Numbered from the stretch's first letter, positions 27,255-36,827 are shown. The stretch: 64,000 nt of DNA from Nostoc sp. MS1 (GCF_019976755.1 NZ_AP023441.1:6135501-6199500), one strand, 5' to 3'. The notes: generated by a model from the letters alone, not told the origin. Program-made: numbers and translations.

Positions 27255-29873
27255 GTGGACTCCCGATACACACCCGCAGCAATTGAGGCAAAATGGCAGA
27301 AAACATGGGCAGAACTTGGCTTAGATAAGACCCCTACACAGAGCAATAAACCAAAATTCTACGCTCTATCCATGTTCCCCTACCCATCGGGCAGCCTGCA
27401 CATGGGTCACGTCCGTAACTACACAATTACAGATGTGATAGCCCGCCTCAAACGTATGCAGGGTTATCGGGTGCTGCACCCAATGGGATGGGATGCTTTT
27501 GGTTTACCAGCAGAAAACGCCGCCATTGACCGTGGTGTGCCGCCTGCTAAATGGACTTATCAAAATATTGCCCAAATGCGGCAACAATTGCAACGTCTTG
27601 GTTTATCCATCGACTGGGATAGCGAAGTTGCCACCTGTTCCCCAGATTATTACAAATGGACGCAATGGATTTTCTTACAGTTTTTGCAAGCCGGGTTGGC
27701 TTATCAAAAAGAAGCGGCTGTAAACTGGGATCCTATTGACCAAACTGTATTAGCCAATGAGCAAGTTGACAGTGAAGGGCGTTCTTGGCGCAGTGGGGCG
27801 ATAGTTGAGCGTAAATTGTTGCGGCAGTGGTTTTTGAAGATTACTGACTACGCCGAAGAATTATTAAACGACCTGGATAAATTAACAGGTTGGCCAGAAC
27901 GAGTCAAATTGATGCAGGCGAACTGGATAGGGAAATCTTCAGGAGCATATTTGGAATTTCCTATCGTTGGTAGCACAGAAAAAATTGGTGTATACACCAC
28001 TCGTCCTGATACAGTTTTCGGTGTCAGCTATGTAGTTTTAGCACCAGAACACCCGCTCACCAAGCAAGTCACTACCAAAGCACAACAAGCGGCAGTAGAT
28101 ACGTTTATTCAAGAGGTAAAAAATCAAAGCGAGTTAGAACGTACTGCCGAAGATAAACCCAAACGCGGCATACCCACTGGTGGGAAGGCAATTAACCCAT
28201 TCACAGGGGAAGAAGTACCTATTTGGATTGCCGACTATGTACTGTATGAGTATGGTACTGGGGCGGTGATGGGTGTACCTGCCCATGATATAAGGGATTT
28301 CAAATTTGCTCAAAGATACGATTTACCCATTGATTTTGTCATTGCTGCCCCTGATGATGTGGCAGGTTTTAACTTAAGCTCAACATCACAGACTGAAGAA
28401 GTTACCCAAGTTGTGCAAATTGAATATAACGAAGCGTATACAGAACCAGGAATTTTAATTAATTCTGGGGCTTTTACTGGCATGAGTTCCACAGATGCCA
28501 AACAAGCCATAGTTAAATACGCCCAAGAAAAGGGTTTTGGTAAAGAACGCATTCAATACCGCTTGCGCGACTGGTTGATTTCTCGCCAACGTTATTGGGG
28601 CGCACCAATTCCTGTAATTCATTGCCCCAACTGTGGCATTGTACCAGTACCAGATAAGGATTTGCCTGTCACTTTACCCGAAGAAGTGGAGTTTACTGGA
28701 CGCGGTGGTTCACCATTGGCACAGTTAGAAAGCTGGGTGAATGTACCTTGTCCTAGCTGTGGCACTCCCGCCAAACGGGAAACAGACACGATGGATACAT
28801 TTATCGATTCTTCGTGGTATTTCTTACGGTTTACTGACGCTAAGAACGAAGGACAGGTATTTGAGTCAGCCAAAACTAATGACTGGATGCCAGTAGACCA
28901 ATATGTAGGCGGTATTGAACACGCAATTTTACACTTATTGTATTCTCGCTTCTTTACCAAAGTATTGCGCGATCGCGGTTTGTTGAACTTCGACGAACCC
29001 TTTGAGCGTTTATTAACTCAAGGCATGGTACAGGGTTTAACTTACCTCAACCCGAACAAGGGCGGCAAAGATAAATGGATACCTTCCCATCTGGTTAACC
29101 CTAATGACCCCCGTGACCCCCAAACAGGGGAACCATTGCAACGCCTTTACGCCACCATGTCCAAATCTAAAGGTAACGGTGTCGCGCCGGAAGAGGTTAT
29201 TGGTAAATATGGTATAGATACAGCGCGGATGTTCATCTTATTTAAAGCGCCACCAGAAAAAGATTTGGAGTGGGATGAAGCCGATGTGGAGGGGCAATTC
29301 CGCTTCTTAAATCGGGTTTGGCGTTTGGTGACAGATTATGTTGCATCGGGGGTCAACCCTCAGACTAAATCAGGTGAATTGAGCAAGTCACAAAAAGATT
29401 TACGCCGAGCAATTCACACTGCGATTAAGTCGGTAACAGAAGATGTCCAAGATGAGTATCAATTTAATACTGCTGTTTCTGAGTTGATGAAGTTGAGTAA
29501 TGCCCTGACTGATGCTAGTGGTAAAGATTCAGCAGTGTATGCTGAAGGTATCCACACACTAGTATTGTTACTCGCTCCCTTTGCGCCACACATCGCTGAT
29601 GAATTGTGGCATTTGTTGGGGAATAGCGACTCAGTGCATACGCAAACTTGGCCTGCTTTTGACACGGCTGCTTTAGTTGCTGACGAAATCACTTTGGTAA
29701 TTCAGGTGAACGGCAAAAAGCGTGCTGATCTCCAAGTTCCAGCACAAGCAGATAAAGCTGAGTTGGAAAAATACGCCCGTGAGTCTGAGGTTGTGCAACG
29801 TCATCTTGAGGGTAAGGAAATCAAAAAGGTGATTGTCGTACCTGGAAAGTTGGTTAATTTCGTAGTTGGTTAA
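27255..29873 (+). CDS. leuS: Leucyl-tRNA synthetase
   Basis: The 872-residue class I synthetase charges tRNA-Leu. HIGH-type motif HMGH is at residues 49-52 and the KMSKS-type motif MSKSK at 635-639. The editing CP1 domain is present (TTRPDTVFGVSYVVLAPEHP and TGAVMGVPAHDIRDF), with a zinc-like pair of cysteines (HCPNCG, CPSCG). The C-terminal anticodon and LeuC domains are complete. It starts with GTG 27255, preceded by TAGGAG. It ends at a hairpin shared with the convergent HigBA-like genes. Confidence 0.97.
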   Translation: MDSRYTPAAIEAKWQKTWAELGLDKTPTQSNKPKFYALSMFPYPSGSLHMGHVRNYTITDVIARLKRMQGYRVLHPMGWDAFGLPAENAAIDRGVPPAKWTYQNIAQMRQQLQRLGLSIDWDSEVATCSPDYYKWTQWIFLQFLQAGLAYQKEAAVNWDPIDQTVLANEQVDSEGRSWRSGAIVERKLLRQWFLKITDYAEELLNDLDKLTGWPERVKLMQANWIGKSSGAYLEFPIVGSTEKIGVYTTRPDTVFGVSYVVLAPEHPLTKQVTTKAQQAAVDTFIQEVKNQSELERTAEDKPKRGIPTGGKAINPFTGEEVPIWIADYVLYEYGTGAVMGVPAHDIRDFKFAQRYDLPIDFVIAAPDDVAGFNLSSTSQTEEVTQVVQIEYNEAYTEPGILINSGAFTGMSSTDAKQAIVKYAQEKGFGKERIQYRLRDWLISRQRYWGAPIPVIHCPNCGIVPVPDKDLPVTLPEEVEFTGRGGSPLAQLESWVNVPCPSCGTPAKRETDTMDTFIDSSWYFLRFTDAKNEGQVFESAKTNDWMPVDQYVGGIEHAILHLLYSRFFTKVLRDRGLLNFDEPFERLLTQGMVQGLTYLNPNKGGKDKWIPSHLVNPNDPRDPQTGEPLQRLYATMSKSKGNGVAPEEVIGKYGIDTARMFILFKAPPEKDLEWDEADVEGQFRFLNRVWRLVTDYVASGVNPQTKSGELSKSQKDLRRAIHTAIKSVTEDVQDEYQFNTAVSELMKLSNALTDASGKDSAVYAEGIHTLVLLLAPFAPHIADELWHLLGNSDSVHTQTWPAFDTAALVADEITLVIQVNGKKRADLQVPAQADKAELEKYARESEVVQRHLEGKEIKKVIVVPGKLVNFVVG

Positions 29874-29928
29874 TTCCCTTGTTCTACGGACACTTTGCTC
29901 AAGTAGGGAAACCCGCCCACGCAAGTGT

Positions 29929-29971
29929 CCTCCTCTGTGTCTCTGTGGTTAAAAACACAAAGGCACGGAGG
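29929..29971. terminator. Bidirectional hairpin between leuS and the toxin-antitoxin pair
   Basis: CCTCTGTGTCTCTGTG and CACAAAGGCACGGAGG can pair with few mismatches around GTTAAAAA. It sits between two convergent transcription units. Confidence 0.6.
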
Positions 29972-29972
29972 A

Positions 29973-30299
29973 TTATAGCGATATTACAGTTTCAGTAGAC
30001 TGATCTATTGCATGACGAGGGCGCAGATGTAAAGTAACTTCTGTATCGAGTCGCTTCAAGAAAATGAGAAGTTTGCCTTCGCTGAAGCGTTGAAATTCGC
30101 CTTTCATCAAGTGCGATACTTCTGGTTGAGGAATGCTTAGAAGTTCGCTGATTTCACGCTGTTTTAGGTTACGTTGTTTTAGGAGGCGTAGGACTTGAAT
30201 ACCAATCTTACCCCGTGTAAAAAGTTCATCCGCATCTGATAAACCCATGTCGGCGAATACGTTACCACTGCTTTGTTCAAAAACGGGTTCTTGTGTCAT
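29973..30299 (-). CDS. HigA-like antitoxin, XRE helix-turn-helix
   Basis: The 108-residue protein has an XRE helix-turn-helix (QVLRLLKQRNLKQREISELL and SIPQPEVSHLMKGEFQRFSE). It is the downstream partner of a RelE/ParE-type toxin; the ATG overlaps the toxin stop by four bases. In such pairs the antitoxin neutralises the toxin and represses the operon. The toxin-first order is typical of HigBA. Confidence 0.85.
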   Translation of the reverse strand: MTQEPVFEQSSGNVFADMGLSDADELFTRGKIGIQVLRLLKQRNLKQREISELLSIPQPEVSHLMKGEFQRFSEGKLLIFLKRLDTEVTLHLRPRHAIDQSTETVISL

Positions 30300-30670
30300 T
30301 GTTCTTTCTCTCTTGCTACTGCGTCTTTATAGCGTTGTTTAATCAGATCAATATCAGCTTGTGGGGTTTTAATACCCTGCTTTGATTTCTTCTGAAAAGC
30401 ATGAAGTACATAGATTTTCTCTCCAATCTTTACCGCATAAACTGCCCTGTAAGTATCGGTATCGAAGCGTTTGACAATTTCATACACGCCGCTTCCAATG
30501 CCTTTAAGTGGCTTGGCATCCATAGGTGTTTCACCTGCTTGCACTAATTGCAATGCGTAGCCAACTGATACACGCACCTCTTCAGGAAATGAACGGATCT
30601 TTTTAAGCGAGTCACCCATCCAAAATAGAGGTCGTAAAGGAAACTCTATAATTTCCTCATCATTGTCCAT
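30296..30670 (-). CDS. HigB-like toxin (RelE/ParE, Gp49-like)
   Basis: The 124-residue protein has the phage-derived Gp49-like fold: KIRSFPEEVRVSVGYALQLV, AKPLKGIGSGVYEIVKRFDT, YRAVYAVKIGEKIYVLHAFQ, KKSKQGIKTP. Such toxins are RNA endonucleases acting with the ribosome. It is first in a two-gene operon with its XRE antitoxin. Length and key basic residues (KKSKQG) are intact, so it is probably functional. Confidence 0.85.
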   Translation of the reverse strand: MDNDEEIIEFPLRPLFWMGDSLKKIRSFPEEVRVSVGYALQLVQAGETPMDAKPLKGIGSGVYEIVKRFDTDTYRAVYAVKIGEKIYVLHAFQKKSKQGIKTPQADIDLIKQRYKDAVAREKEQ

Positions 30671-30775
30671 TTTATATGAAATTTCCTATAAATTTAGTGA
30701 AACAATACCATAAAATGTCCACCGCAGTTGCTCACCAATCGCCTGCTTTACCTCTGTGTATTCAGTGATAACAGT

Positions 30776-32479
30776 TTAAGTTAAGTTGGAATCATTATTA
30801 ATACTTTTATTTTGCAAGCTGCTGAGGTTGCGGCTAGCGACATCAGCGCTAATTCCCCATAGGATTAATCCTAAGTAGTCAGAGAAGGGTTTCGCGCCAA
30901 AGGTGAGTCCGTTATCTACATATAGTGAACCGATACCAACTAAGGATAAGCCAACTAGTAGGGTGAGGGATAAAAAGGGACGGATGAGCCAAAATGTAGC
31001 ACCGATGCGGATATCGTCAGATACGCCTGAGAGAAATATGAGGTAATCTTGACAGCGAGTTTGCCATTTTGGCTGGTTGAATGGTATGTCTTTTGGAGCG
31101 ATCGCATCGGCGCGAATTAAGTAATCATGTACTGCATGAGCTAATTCCAGAGGTAAGAAAGTTTCATCCTGCAAGAAATGTTTATCTGCTTGCCACTTTT
31201 GGTTGATGCTGGCTAAACCTTTCATCACATCCTGCATACATCTTTGGGCAATAGCATCATTTTTTTGTGCTAAAAAGTTACGAGTTTTAATAATATTTTT
31301 TTGTACATCTTCAGCCATTTTATCTAAGGTGTCTAATCCTTGCATTTCTAATAATTGAGTTTCTATTTGTCGCAGCTTATTTAATGCTTCTAACCGGGTT
31401 TCAATTGCATCTACTTCTGCTAAAGCTCTATCTATCTTTTCCCATCTAATTAGTTGTTCTACCCAATCAACCATGTTGTTGAGTATTGTTTGGTCTTCGG
31501 GATATTCTACTTCTTCTCTGATTCTGGCTTTGAGGCGATAAACTGCTTTAATTACTCTGGTGATATCATTACCAGACTCCTGCATATATTTAAATAATCG
31601 ACCTAAAACCACACCAAATATTAATACCGTCAAGGGCAAAATTGGCCCAGAGCGCATTTTTAAATCTACGGGGATAGCTAGTCTTTGAGTTTGTCCTGCA
31701 AGGGTAAAGTAGATAGCGCCTGTATAACGGTCTGGAGGAATGAGGGAACGATGTAGGGTTAATGGTAGAGTGACTATGCGATCGCTTGCTAAATTCACTG
31801 GACTTTGTGGTAAACTCAGGGCTGTCTCTGTCAACTGATACCCTGTTTGTTCACCTTTGATAATAACTTTGGCATCAACGATAGTTACAGGTGCTTGGCT
31901 AGAATTATCAAATTGCAATTGCCACTGATTTAAAAATGCACTCGCAGGTAATAACCCTCTCGCAGTTAAGCAATCAAAAAAGCCCAAAATTCCATCGCAA
32001 TTGACTAGGCGCAGTTGAATTTGTTCTGTACCACCCAAGGGAATAAGAGTAGGTTTAGCTTTAGCAATTACTTGAATGGGAATAGTTTGTACTTGCTGCT
32101 GACCCTGATTTGGCAGTAATACTTGAATTGTCCCTTCATAAGTTCCAGGTAAGCGGATATCGCTTACCCTCAATTGAAAATCTTGAGGAATACCTTCAGA
32201 AAGTTGTGGCTGACCGACGATAGTTATTTGGTTACGATTAATTATTTCCCCGCCTTCCTTCCGCCGCAAATCTGAAGGTAGAAAGACAAATCTCTCAATA
32301 TTTTCTCCCTGTGCAGTTAATCGTAAGTTACCAATTAATGCGCTTTCTTCACCCAACCAACCACTGATACGTATAGATTTATCATGAGAATCTATTAGTA
32401 TATTGGGCGCAGCTTTTGTCGGGACGGCGTGTGTAATAACTATCACCGACAGCAACAGAGATATTATGCGATATTTCAT
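30776..32479 (-). CDS. Exported/membrane protein of unknown function
   Basis: The protein is 567 residues when started at the internal ATG 32479, which opens a signal peptide (MKYRIISLLLSVIVITHAVP, cleavage after TKA). ATG 32515 would add 12 residues without such a start. The N-terminal 280 residues are beta-rich and of periplasmic type; a membrane segment follows (about residues 285-305), then a helical coiled-coil region (RQIETQLLEMQGLDTLDKMA) of about 170 residues, and two more hydrophobic segments near the C-terminus. I do not recognise the family. It lies behind mcdB on the same strand, about 110 bases away. Confidence 0.7.
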   Translation of the reverse strand: MKYRIISLLLSVIVITHAVPTKAAPNILIDSHDKSIRISGWLGEESALIGNLRLTAQGENIERFVFLPSDLRRKEGGEIINRNQITIVGQPQLSEGIPQDFQLRVSDIRLPGTYEGTIQVLLPNQGQQQVQTIPIQVIAKAKPTLIPLGGTEQIQLRLVNCDGILGFFDCLTARGLLPASAFLNQWQLQFDNSSQAPVTIVDAKVIIKGEQTGYQLTETALSLPQSPVNLASDRIVTLPLTLHRSLIPPDRYTGAIYFTLAGQTQRLAIPVDLKMRSGPILPLTVLIFGVVLGRLFKYMQESGNDITRVIKAVYRLKARIREEVEYPEDQTILNNMVDWVEQLIRWEKIDRALAEVDAIETRLEALNKLRQIETQLLEMQGLDTLDKMAEDVQKNIIKTRNFLAQKNDAIAQRCMQDVMKGLASINQKWQADKHFLQDETFLPLELAHAVHDYLIRADAIAPKDIPFNQPKWQTRCQDYLIFLSGVSDDIRIGATFWLIRPFLSLTLLVGLSLVGIGSLYVDNGLTFGAKPFSDYLGLILWGISADVASRNLSSLQNKSINNDSNLT

Positions 32480-32590
32480 GAGTAATTCTCTAGACTCAGA
32501 GCAAATTGATATCAATAGGAATTACGCATGAAATTCGGAAAATCGGGAGGGAGCAGGGGAGAAAAAACAACTGTTAACTGTCAACCATAT

Positions 32591-33226
32591 CTAATCGTAC
32601 AACCAAGTGTTAGAAGCAAAATCATCCTTGGTTTCAATTGTTGGCAATGGTTGTGTTGGTCGATTGTCAGGAAGTCGAGTTGATTTTCTATAAGGTACTG
32701 GTTTGTAGCTTTGTTTTTCTTTTTGCAGTTTTTCTTGTTGTAGCTTTTCTAGTTGTAGTTTCTCTTGTTCTAGTTTTTCTAGTTGCTCTTTTTCTTGTGC
32801 TATGACTAATGCTTTATGTTCCTCTATCAGTTGAGAGTTGGCTTGTGCAAGTTGTAGCGCAGTTTTTTTGGTTTCTTCTAACTCTTTTGTGAGCTTTTTG
32901 ACTGAGGCTTTTTGTTCAGATAAAGCTGATTGTAATTCTTCTATTTTTTGCTGAAAGGATTTTTCTTTTTGTTGAAAGGATTTTTCCTGTTGTTCTGATT
33001 TTTTTAAACTTGTTTGTAATTCTTTAATGGTGGCTTCTAAATCTGCCTTAGTGGGAACACCACGTTTAGCACCATTGGCTTCAGTCTGTTGAGATTCTTC
33101 TGGGGTTTCAGCAGTTTCTTCCGCCACTGGTTGAGCGGTGACTTCAATTGCTGCTTCATCAGCAGAGGGGGTAAATTTTTGGGCTTCCTCTTGAATTAAG
33201 TCGGAAAGGTTCTGTTTTCTAGGCAT
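32591..33226 (-). CDS. mcdB: McdB-like carboxysome adaptor protein
   Basis: A 211-residue, low-complexity, Gln- and Glu-rich coiled-coil protein. Start ATG 33226 shares one base with the stop of the ParA-type gene and has GGAGAAAATA before it. It begins MPRKQNLSDLIQEEAQKFTP, has a long coiled coil (KKLTKELEETKKTALQLAQ and repeated LEKLEQEKLQLE units), and ends with a near-terminal Trp (SNTWLYD, Trp208). A C-terminal tryptophan and glutamine-rich coiled coil are features of McdB, which links carboxysomes to McdA on the nucleoid. Identification rests on this and on the McdA neighbour. Confidence 0.75.
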   Translation of the reverse strand: MPRKQNLSDLIQEEAQKFTPSADEAAIEVTAQPVAEETAETPEESQQTEANGAKRGVPTKADLEATIKELQTSLKKSEQQEKSFQQKEKSFQQKIEELQSALSEQKASVKKLTKELEETKKTALQLAQANSQLIEEHKALVIAQEKEQLEKLEQEKLQLEKLQQEKLQKEKQSYKPVPYRKSTRLPDNRPTQPLPTIETKDDFASNTWLYD

Positions 33227-33858
33227 TATTTTCTCCAATCACGCTGTAGTTCTTCGGCCACGCGGTGGTAATCTGATTCCGCTTCTCTAGCATTTTTGCC
33301 TCGCCATTGGTCAATAGCTACACCATCCAAGGCGGCTCTTTCATGGGCTTTGTAAATCCTGATAAAAGCCTTACAAACGGGTATTCCTAGCCTTTGGAGA
33401 GTATTTTGTGCTTCTATTGCTTCATTTATACTCCGAGTATCGACCTTTGTGAGTAAAACCCGATGGGCAACTCCAGCCGGAACTACAGCCGCTTTGACTG
33501 TCTCAATTAATACAGCCAAATCCATTGCGGATGGTGGTGTAGGTAAAACTAGATAATCTGCGATCGCTACTACTGTGGCTAGTGCTTCCGAGTGTAGCGC
33601 AGGTGGCGTATCTACTACTACTAAATCGTATTCTTTGATAGTTTGTAACCTACCTAAAAGCTGAGGATTGGTTTCTTGGGATAGATCAAACCCCATCCCA
33701 TTTTGACTTCTGCCAAACCACCAACTGGCAGAACCCTGTACATCTGTATCAACAAGAATCACTTTTTTCTTCTTCGCAAACTGAGCAGCTAAATTTATGG
33801 AGGTAGTCGTTTTACCGACACCCCCCTTACCGTTGAGAATAGTGATGATTTTTGGCAC
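33226..33858 (-). CDS. mcdA: McdA-like ParA-family ATPase (carboxysome positioning)
   Basis: The 210-residue ParA/MinD ATPase has a deviant Walker A KGGVGKTTT at residues 11-19 with the signature Lys11, LVDTDVQGSA and VVDTPPALHS. In cyanobacteria a small ParA of this kind followed by a Gln-rich coiled-coil protein is the McdA-McdB (type 2) pair, which spaces carboxysomes along the nucleoid by binding DNA in the ATP state. A plasmid-type ParA is a possible alternative, but no ParB or iteron is nearby. Confidence 0.78.
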   Translation of the reverse strand: MPKIITILNGKGGVGKTTTSINLAAQFAKKKKVILVDTDVQGSASWWFGRSQNGMGFDLSQETNPQLLGRLQTIKEYDLVVVDTPPALHSEALATVVAIADYLVLPTPPSAMDLAVLIETVKAAVVPAGVAHRVLLTKVDTRSINEAIEAQNTLQRLGIPVCKAFIRIYKAHERAALDGVAIDQWRGKNAREAESDYHRVAEELQRDWRK

Positions 33859-34053
33859 TTGTTATCATCCGACCCTGCCATACTTGAATATACCGCTTTG
33901 TGTGACTGTCGTTGCATTTGAGTTGAAAATAGGACTGGGGAGGTGGGGGAGATGAGGAAGAGGGGGGAGATGAGGGAGATGAACAAAAGGTTAAAGGTGA
34001 AACGAGAAAGCTAACAATAAACTCCCTTTCCCTTTCTTTGGACTATGGACTGT

Positions 34054-34120
34054 TGACTAATGACTAATGACTAATGACTAATGACTAATGACTAATGACT
34101 AATGACTAATGACTAATGAC
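34054..34120. repeat. (TGACTAA)n tandem array
   Basis: About nine perfect copies of the heptamer TGACTAA in the spacer between the divergent mcdA and P450 genes. A standard Nostocales short tandem repeat. The copy number is likely to vary between strains. Confidence 0.95.
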
Positions 34121-34181
34121 CACCCACAGTTTGAGAAAAAATCGTAAGAATAGAAGTCTGTAGACTTAAACTTTTATTTTT

Positions 34182-35567
34182 ATGACAGCTACTTACAACC
34201 TACCCCAAGGCCCTAGAATCCCGCGTTTGCTGCGGTTATTTAAGTTTATTACCCAGCCACTAGAGTATGTAGAAGATTTTGCTAAAGTCTACGGTGATAA
34301 CTTTACTATCTGGAGTAGCAGAGAATCGCATTTTGTGTACTTCAGTCATCCCCAAGCACTGGAGCAGATTTTTAGTAATGTTAATTGTTTTGACACTGGG
34401 GGAGCAGGTGGGCCGCTTTTAGAACTTTTGCTAGGTAAGAGTTCTTTAATTTTACTGGAAGGCGATCGCCATCAGCGTCAACGTCAACTCTTAACCCCTC
34501 CTTTCCACGGTGAAAGAATGCGGGCTTATGGTCAAGCTATCCGTGAAATTACGGGGCAAGTAACTCAACAATGGCAAATAGGCAAGCCCTTCAATATCCG
34601 CGCTTCTATGCAGGAAATTACCATGCGGGTGATTTTGCGAGTAGTGTTTGGTGTAGATGAAGGGCCAATGTTTGAGGAACTGCGGCAACTACTAACTACT
34701 TTGTTAGATTTTATGGGTTCGCCTTTGATGTCCAGCACGTTATTTTTTGGTTTTACACAAAAAGATTACGGCGCATGGAGTCCTTGGGGGCGGATGGTGC
34801 GCCTCATCGAGAAAATTGACGAATTGATATACGCTTTAATTGATCAGCGTCGGGCTGATGTTGCGGAAAACCGTCAAGATATTCTCAGTTTATTGATTTC
34901 GGCACGTTATGAAGATGGACAGCCGATGTCAGATTTAGAGTTGCGTGATGAATTAATGACAATGTTGGTTGCAGGACATGAAACTACTGCTTCTGCTTTA
35001 ACTTGGGCATTTTATTGGATTGATAGTCTACCAGAAGTGCGGGAAAAGTTATCCCAAGAATTAGATACTATTGATGAAAATTCAGAACCCAGCAGTATTG
35101 CTAAACTACCTTACTTAACAGCAGTTTGCCAGGAAACTCTCCGCTTTTATCCCATTGTGCTGAATGCTTTCTTTAGGCGAACCAACAACCCTGTAGAAAT
35201 TATGGGTTATCAATTGCCGAAAGGAACATTGGTTGTTCCGAGTATTTATTTAGCCCACCATCGAGAAGAAGTTTATCCCCAATCTAAACAATTTAGACCA
35301 GAACGCTTTTTAGAAAGACAATTTTCTCCTTACGAATACCTACCCTTTGGCGGCGGAAATCGGCGTTGTATCGGTCTAGCATTTGCCCAATATGAAATGA
35401 AAATTGTCTTAGCAACAATCTTGTCACAGTTTCGAGTATCCAGACTCAGTAAGCGTCCAGTTCGTCCAGTCCGTCGCGGTTTAACCTTGGCTGCGCCGGG
35501 CGGAATGAGAATGGTGACGAATAAATTGGGGAGTGGGGAGCAGGGAGTGGGGAGTGGGGGGAGATGA
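34182..35567 (+). CDS. Cytochrome P450, CYP110-like
   Basis: The 461-residue P450 has the I-helix oxygen-binding motif AGHETTAS, the ExxR pair in the K-helix (CQETLRFYP) and the heme-binding loop FGGGNRRCIGLAFA with the cysteine thiolate ligand. The CYP110 family, common in Nostocales, includes fatty acid and alkane/terpene hydroxylases. No N-terminal membrane anchor is visible. The final dozen residues (LGSGEQGVGSGGR) are encoded by a tandem repeat at 35526-35565, so the natural end is probably around VTNK. Confidence 0.9.
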   Translation: MTATYNLPQGPRIPRLLRLFKFITQPLEYVEDFAKVYGDNFTIWSSRESHFVYFSHPQALEQIFSNVNCFDTGGAGGPLLELLLGKSSLILLEGDRHQRQRQLLTPPFHGERMRAYGQAIREITGQVTQQWQIGKPFNIRASMQEITMRVILRVVFGVDEGPMFEELRQLLTTLLDFMGSPLMSSTLFFGFTQKDYGAWSPWGRMVRLIEKIDELIYALIDQRRADVAENRQDILSLLISARYEDGQPMSDLELRDELMTMLVAGHETTASALTWAFYWIDSLPEVREKLSQELDTIDENSEPSSIAKLPYLTAVCQETLRFYPIVLNAFFRRTNNPVEIMGYQLPKGTLVVPSIYLAHHREEVYPQSKQFRPERFLERQFSPYEYLPFGGGNRRCIGLAFAQYEMKIVLATILSQFRVSRLSKRPVRPVRRGLTLAAPGGMRMVTNKLGSGEQGVGSGGR

Positions 35568-35600
35568 GGGAGTAGAGGAGAAAAAACAACTGTCAACTGT
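35526..35600. repeat. GGGGAGTG-type repeat spanning the end of the P450 gene
   Basis: Units of GGGGAGT/GGGGAGC run from 35526 to about 35565 and supply the last codons and stop of the P450. A CAACTGTC-type repeat follows to about 35600. The repeat has apparently expanded into the coding end. Confidence 0.75.
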
Positions 35601-35604
35601 CTCC

Positions 35605-36342
35605 TCACAATTTTTCCCGTAGCCAAGCTACTGCTGCATCAACGTTTGCAACTTGTTCTGCGTCTGGTACTGGTGGACGTTTTACCATGACAACTTGTAT
35701 GCCTAATTTTCGTGCGGCGATAATTTTGGCATAGGTGGCGTTACCACCGCTATTTTTGCTGACGATGGTGTCGATATGATTTTGAATGAGGAGTTCTTTT
35801 TCTTGTGTGAGGGTGAAGGGGCCGCGATCGCACAATATCATCCCAGGCGGCACTAAGGCATCAGCCGCCGGGGGGTCAATCATTCGCATGAGAAACCAGA
35901 TGTCTTGTAGATGGGCGAAGGCGGCGAGTTCTTGTCTACCAACGGTTAAAAATACTCTTTTGGCTTGGTTTTCTACAACATCGGCGGCGGCGCTGGTACT
36001 ATCAACTTCAATCCAGCGATCGCCTGCTACTTTTTCCCAAGGCGGACGAATTAACATTAAATGTGGTATGCCGACTTCATGCGCCGCCGTAGCTGCATTC
36101 AATGAAATTTGTGATGCAAAGGGATGAGTAGCATCAATTAATACATCAATTTGCATCTGATGAAGATATTCAGCTAGTCCAGCCGCACCGCCAAAACCCC
36201 CGACTCGGAAGTTACCTGATGGAAGGATGGGTTCACGGGTGCGACCGGCTAGAGATGCGATCGCCTCAATACCTGAAATATTTGCTACTTTGGCGCTGAG
36301 TTCGGCTGCATCTCCAGTTCCACCCAGAATTAAAAGGCGCAT
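35605..36342 (-). CDS. cobK: Precorrin-6A reductase (CobK/CbiJ)
   Basis: The 245-residue enzyme reduces (cobalt-)precorrin-6A in corrin ring biosynthesis. It shows the characteristic start MRLLILGGTGDAAELSAKVA, VLIDATHPFASQISLNAATA, and IVSKNSGGNATYAKIIAARK. It is cytosolic. It lies downstream of the DUF1636 gene on the same strand, in turn behind a cobalamin riboswitch, so it may be B12-regulated too. The cobalt-precorrin version (CbiJ) is also possible. Confidence 0.9.
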   Translation of the reverse strand: MRLLILGGTGDAAELSAKVANISGIEAIASLAGRTREPILPSGNFRVGGFGGAAGLAEYLHQMQIDVLIDATHPFASQISLNAATAAHEVGIPHLMLIRPPWEKVAGDRWIEVDSTSAAADVVENQAKRVFLTVGRQELAAFAHLQDIWFLMRMIDPPAADALVPPGMILCDRGPFTLTQEKELLIQNHIDTIVSKNSGGNATYAKIIAARKLGIQVVMVKRPPVPDAEQVANVDAAVAWLREKL

Positions 36343-36384
36343 CGGAAAAATTCAAAATTCAAAAATTAAGCATACACCTACAGC

Positions 36385-36792
36385 CTAATTATTGATAGGT
36401 AAGGTTGGAATCCGAGCTAGAATACCCTTTTTTAAAGGTTCAGGGCGTTCTGACCAAGGTAGTAAACCATCTGCTTTATCGTAGTATTTGCTGGCACATT
36501 CCAACACGGCAGAGATATTATCATCTAAAGCTAAATCACCGAAAAGATAGGTTAATTTGCCTTTACCACTAAAAGCAACAACACAAGAACGGTTGCAAGC
36601 ACTCATACATTCAACTTCTTGGATGGGAAATTTATCTCGTAATTCCCAATCTTGCGCTAATTGCTGGAGTTGGTTTAAAAGCTTTTGACCACCGCTTTCA
36701 CCTACACGCTTACCATCTTGCCAAACACTCGCGCATGTTTTGCAAACAAATAAGGTGTGTTCAGCCACACCCAAGGAGTTATCAATAGTCAT
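36385..36792 (-). CDS. DUF1636 (2Fe-2S ferredoxin-like) protein, cobalamin-regulated
   Basis: The 135-residue protein starts at ATG 36792, not at the upstream 36981 start, which would translate the riboswitch. It has the DUF1636 pattern: LFVCKTCASVWQDGKRVGES at the N-terminus and VECMSACNRSCVVAFSGKGK in the middle, four cysteines in two pairs that suggest a thioredoxin-like 2Fe-2S fold. DUF1636 genes often sit with CobW and cobalamin genes. It is followed by cobK, supporting a role in cobalt/corrinoid metabolism. The chemical role is not established. Confidence 0.85.
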   Translation of the reverse strand: MTIDNSLGVAEHTLFVCKTCASVWQDGKRVGESGGQKLLNQLQQLAQDWELRDKFPIQEVECMSACNRSCVVAFSGKGKLTYLFGDLALDDNISAVLECASKYYDKADGLLPWSERPEPLKKGILARIPTLPINN

Positions 36793-36827
36793 CCGTACCT
36801 CGCAGATGTTGAGAATAATAGACAAAA

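Noticed and set aside
34054..34120. Possible CRISPR array from regular repeats
   Set aside because: The unit is a 7-base tandem repeat without spacers. No CRISPR array was seen anywhere in the window.
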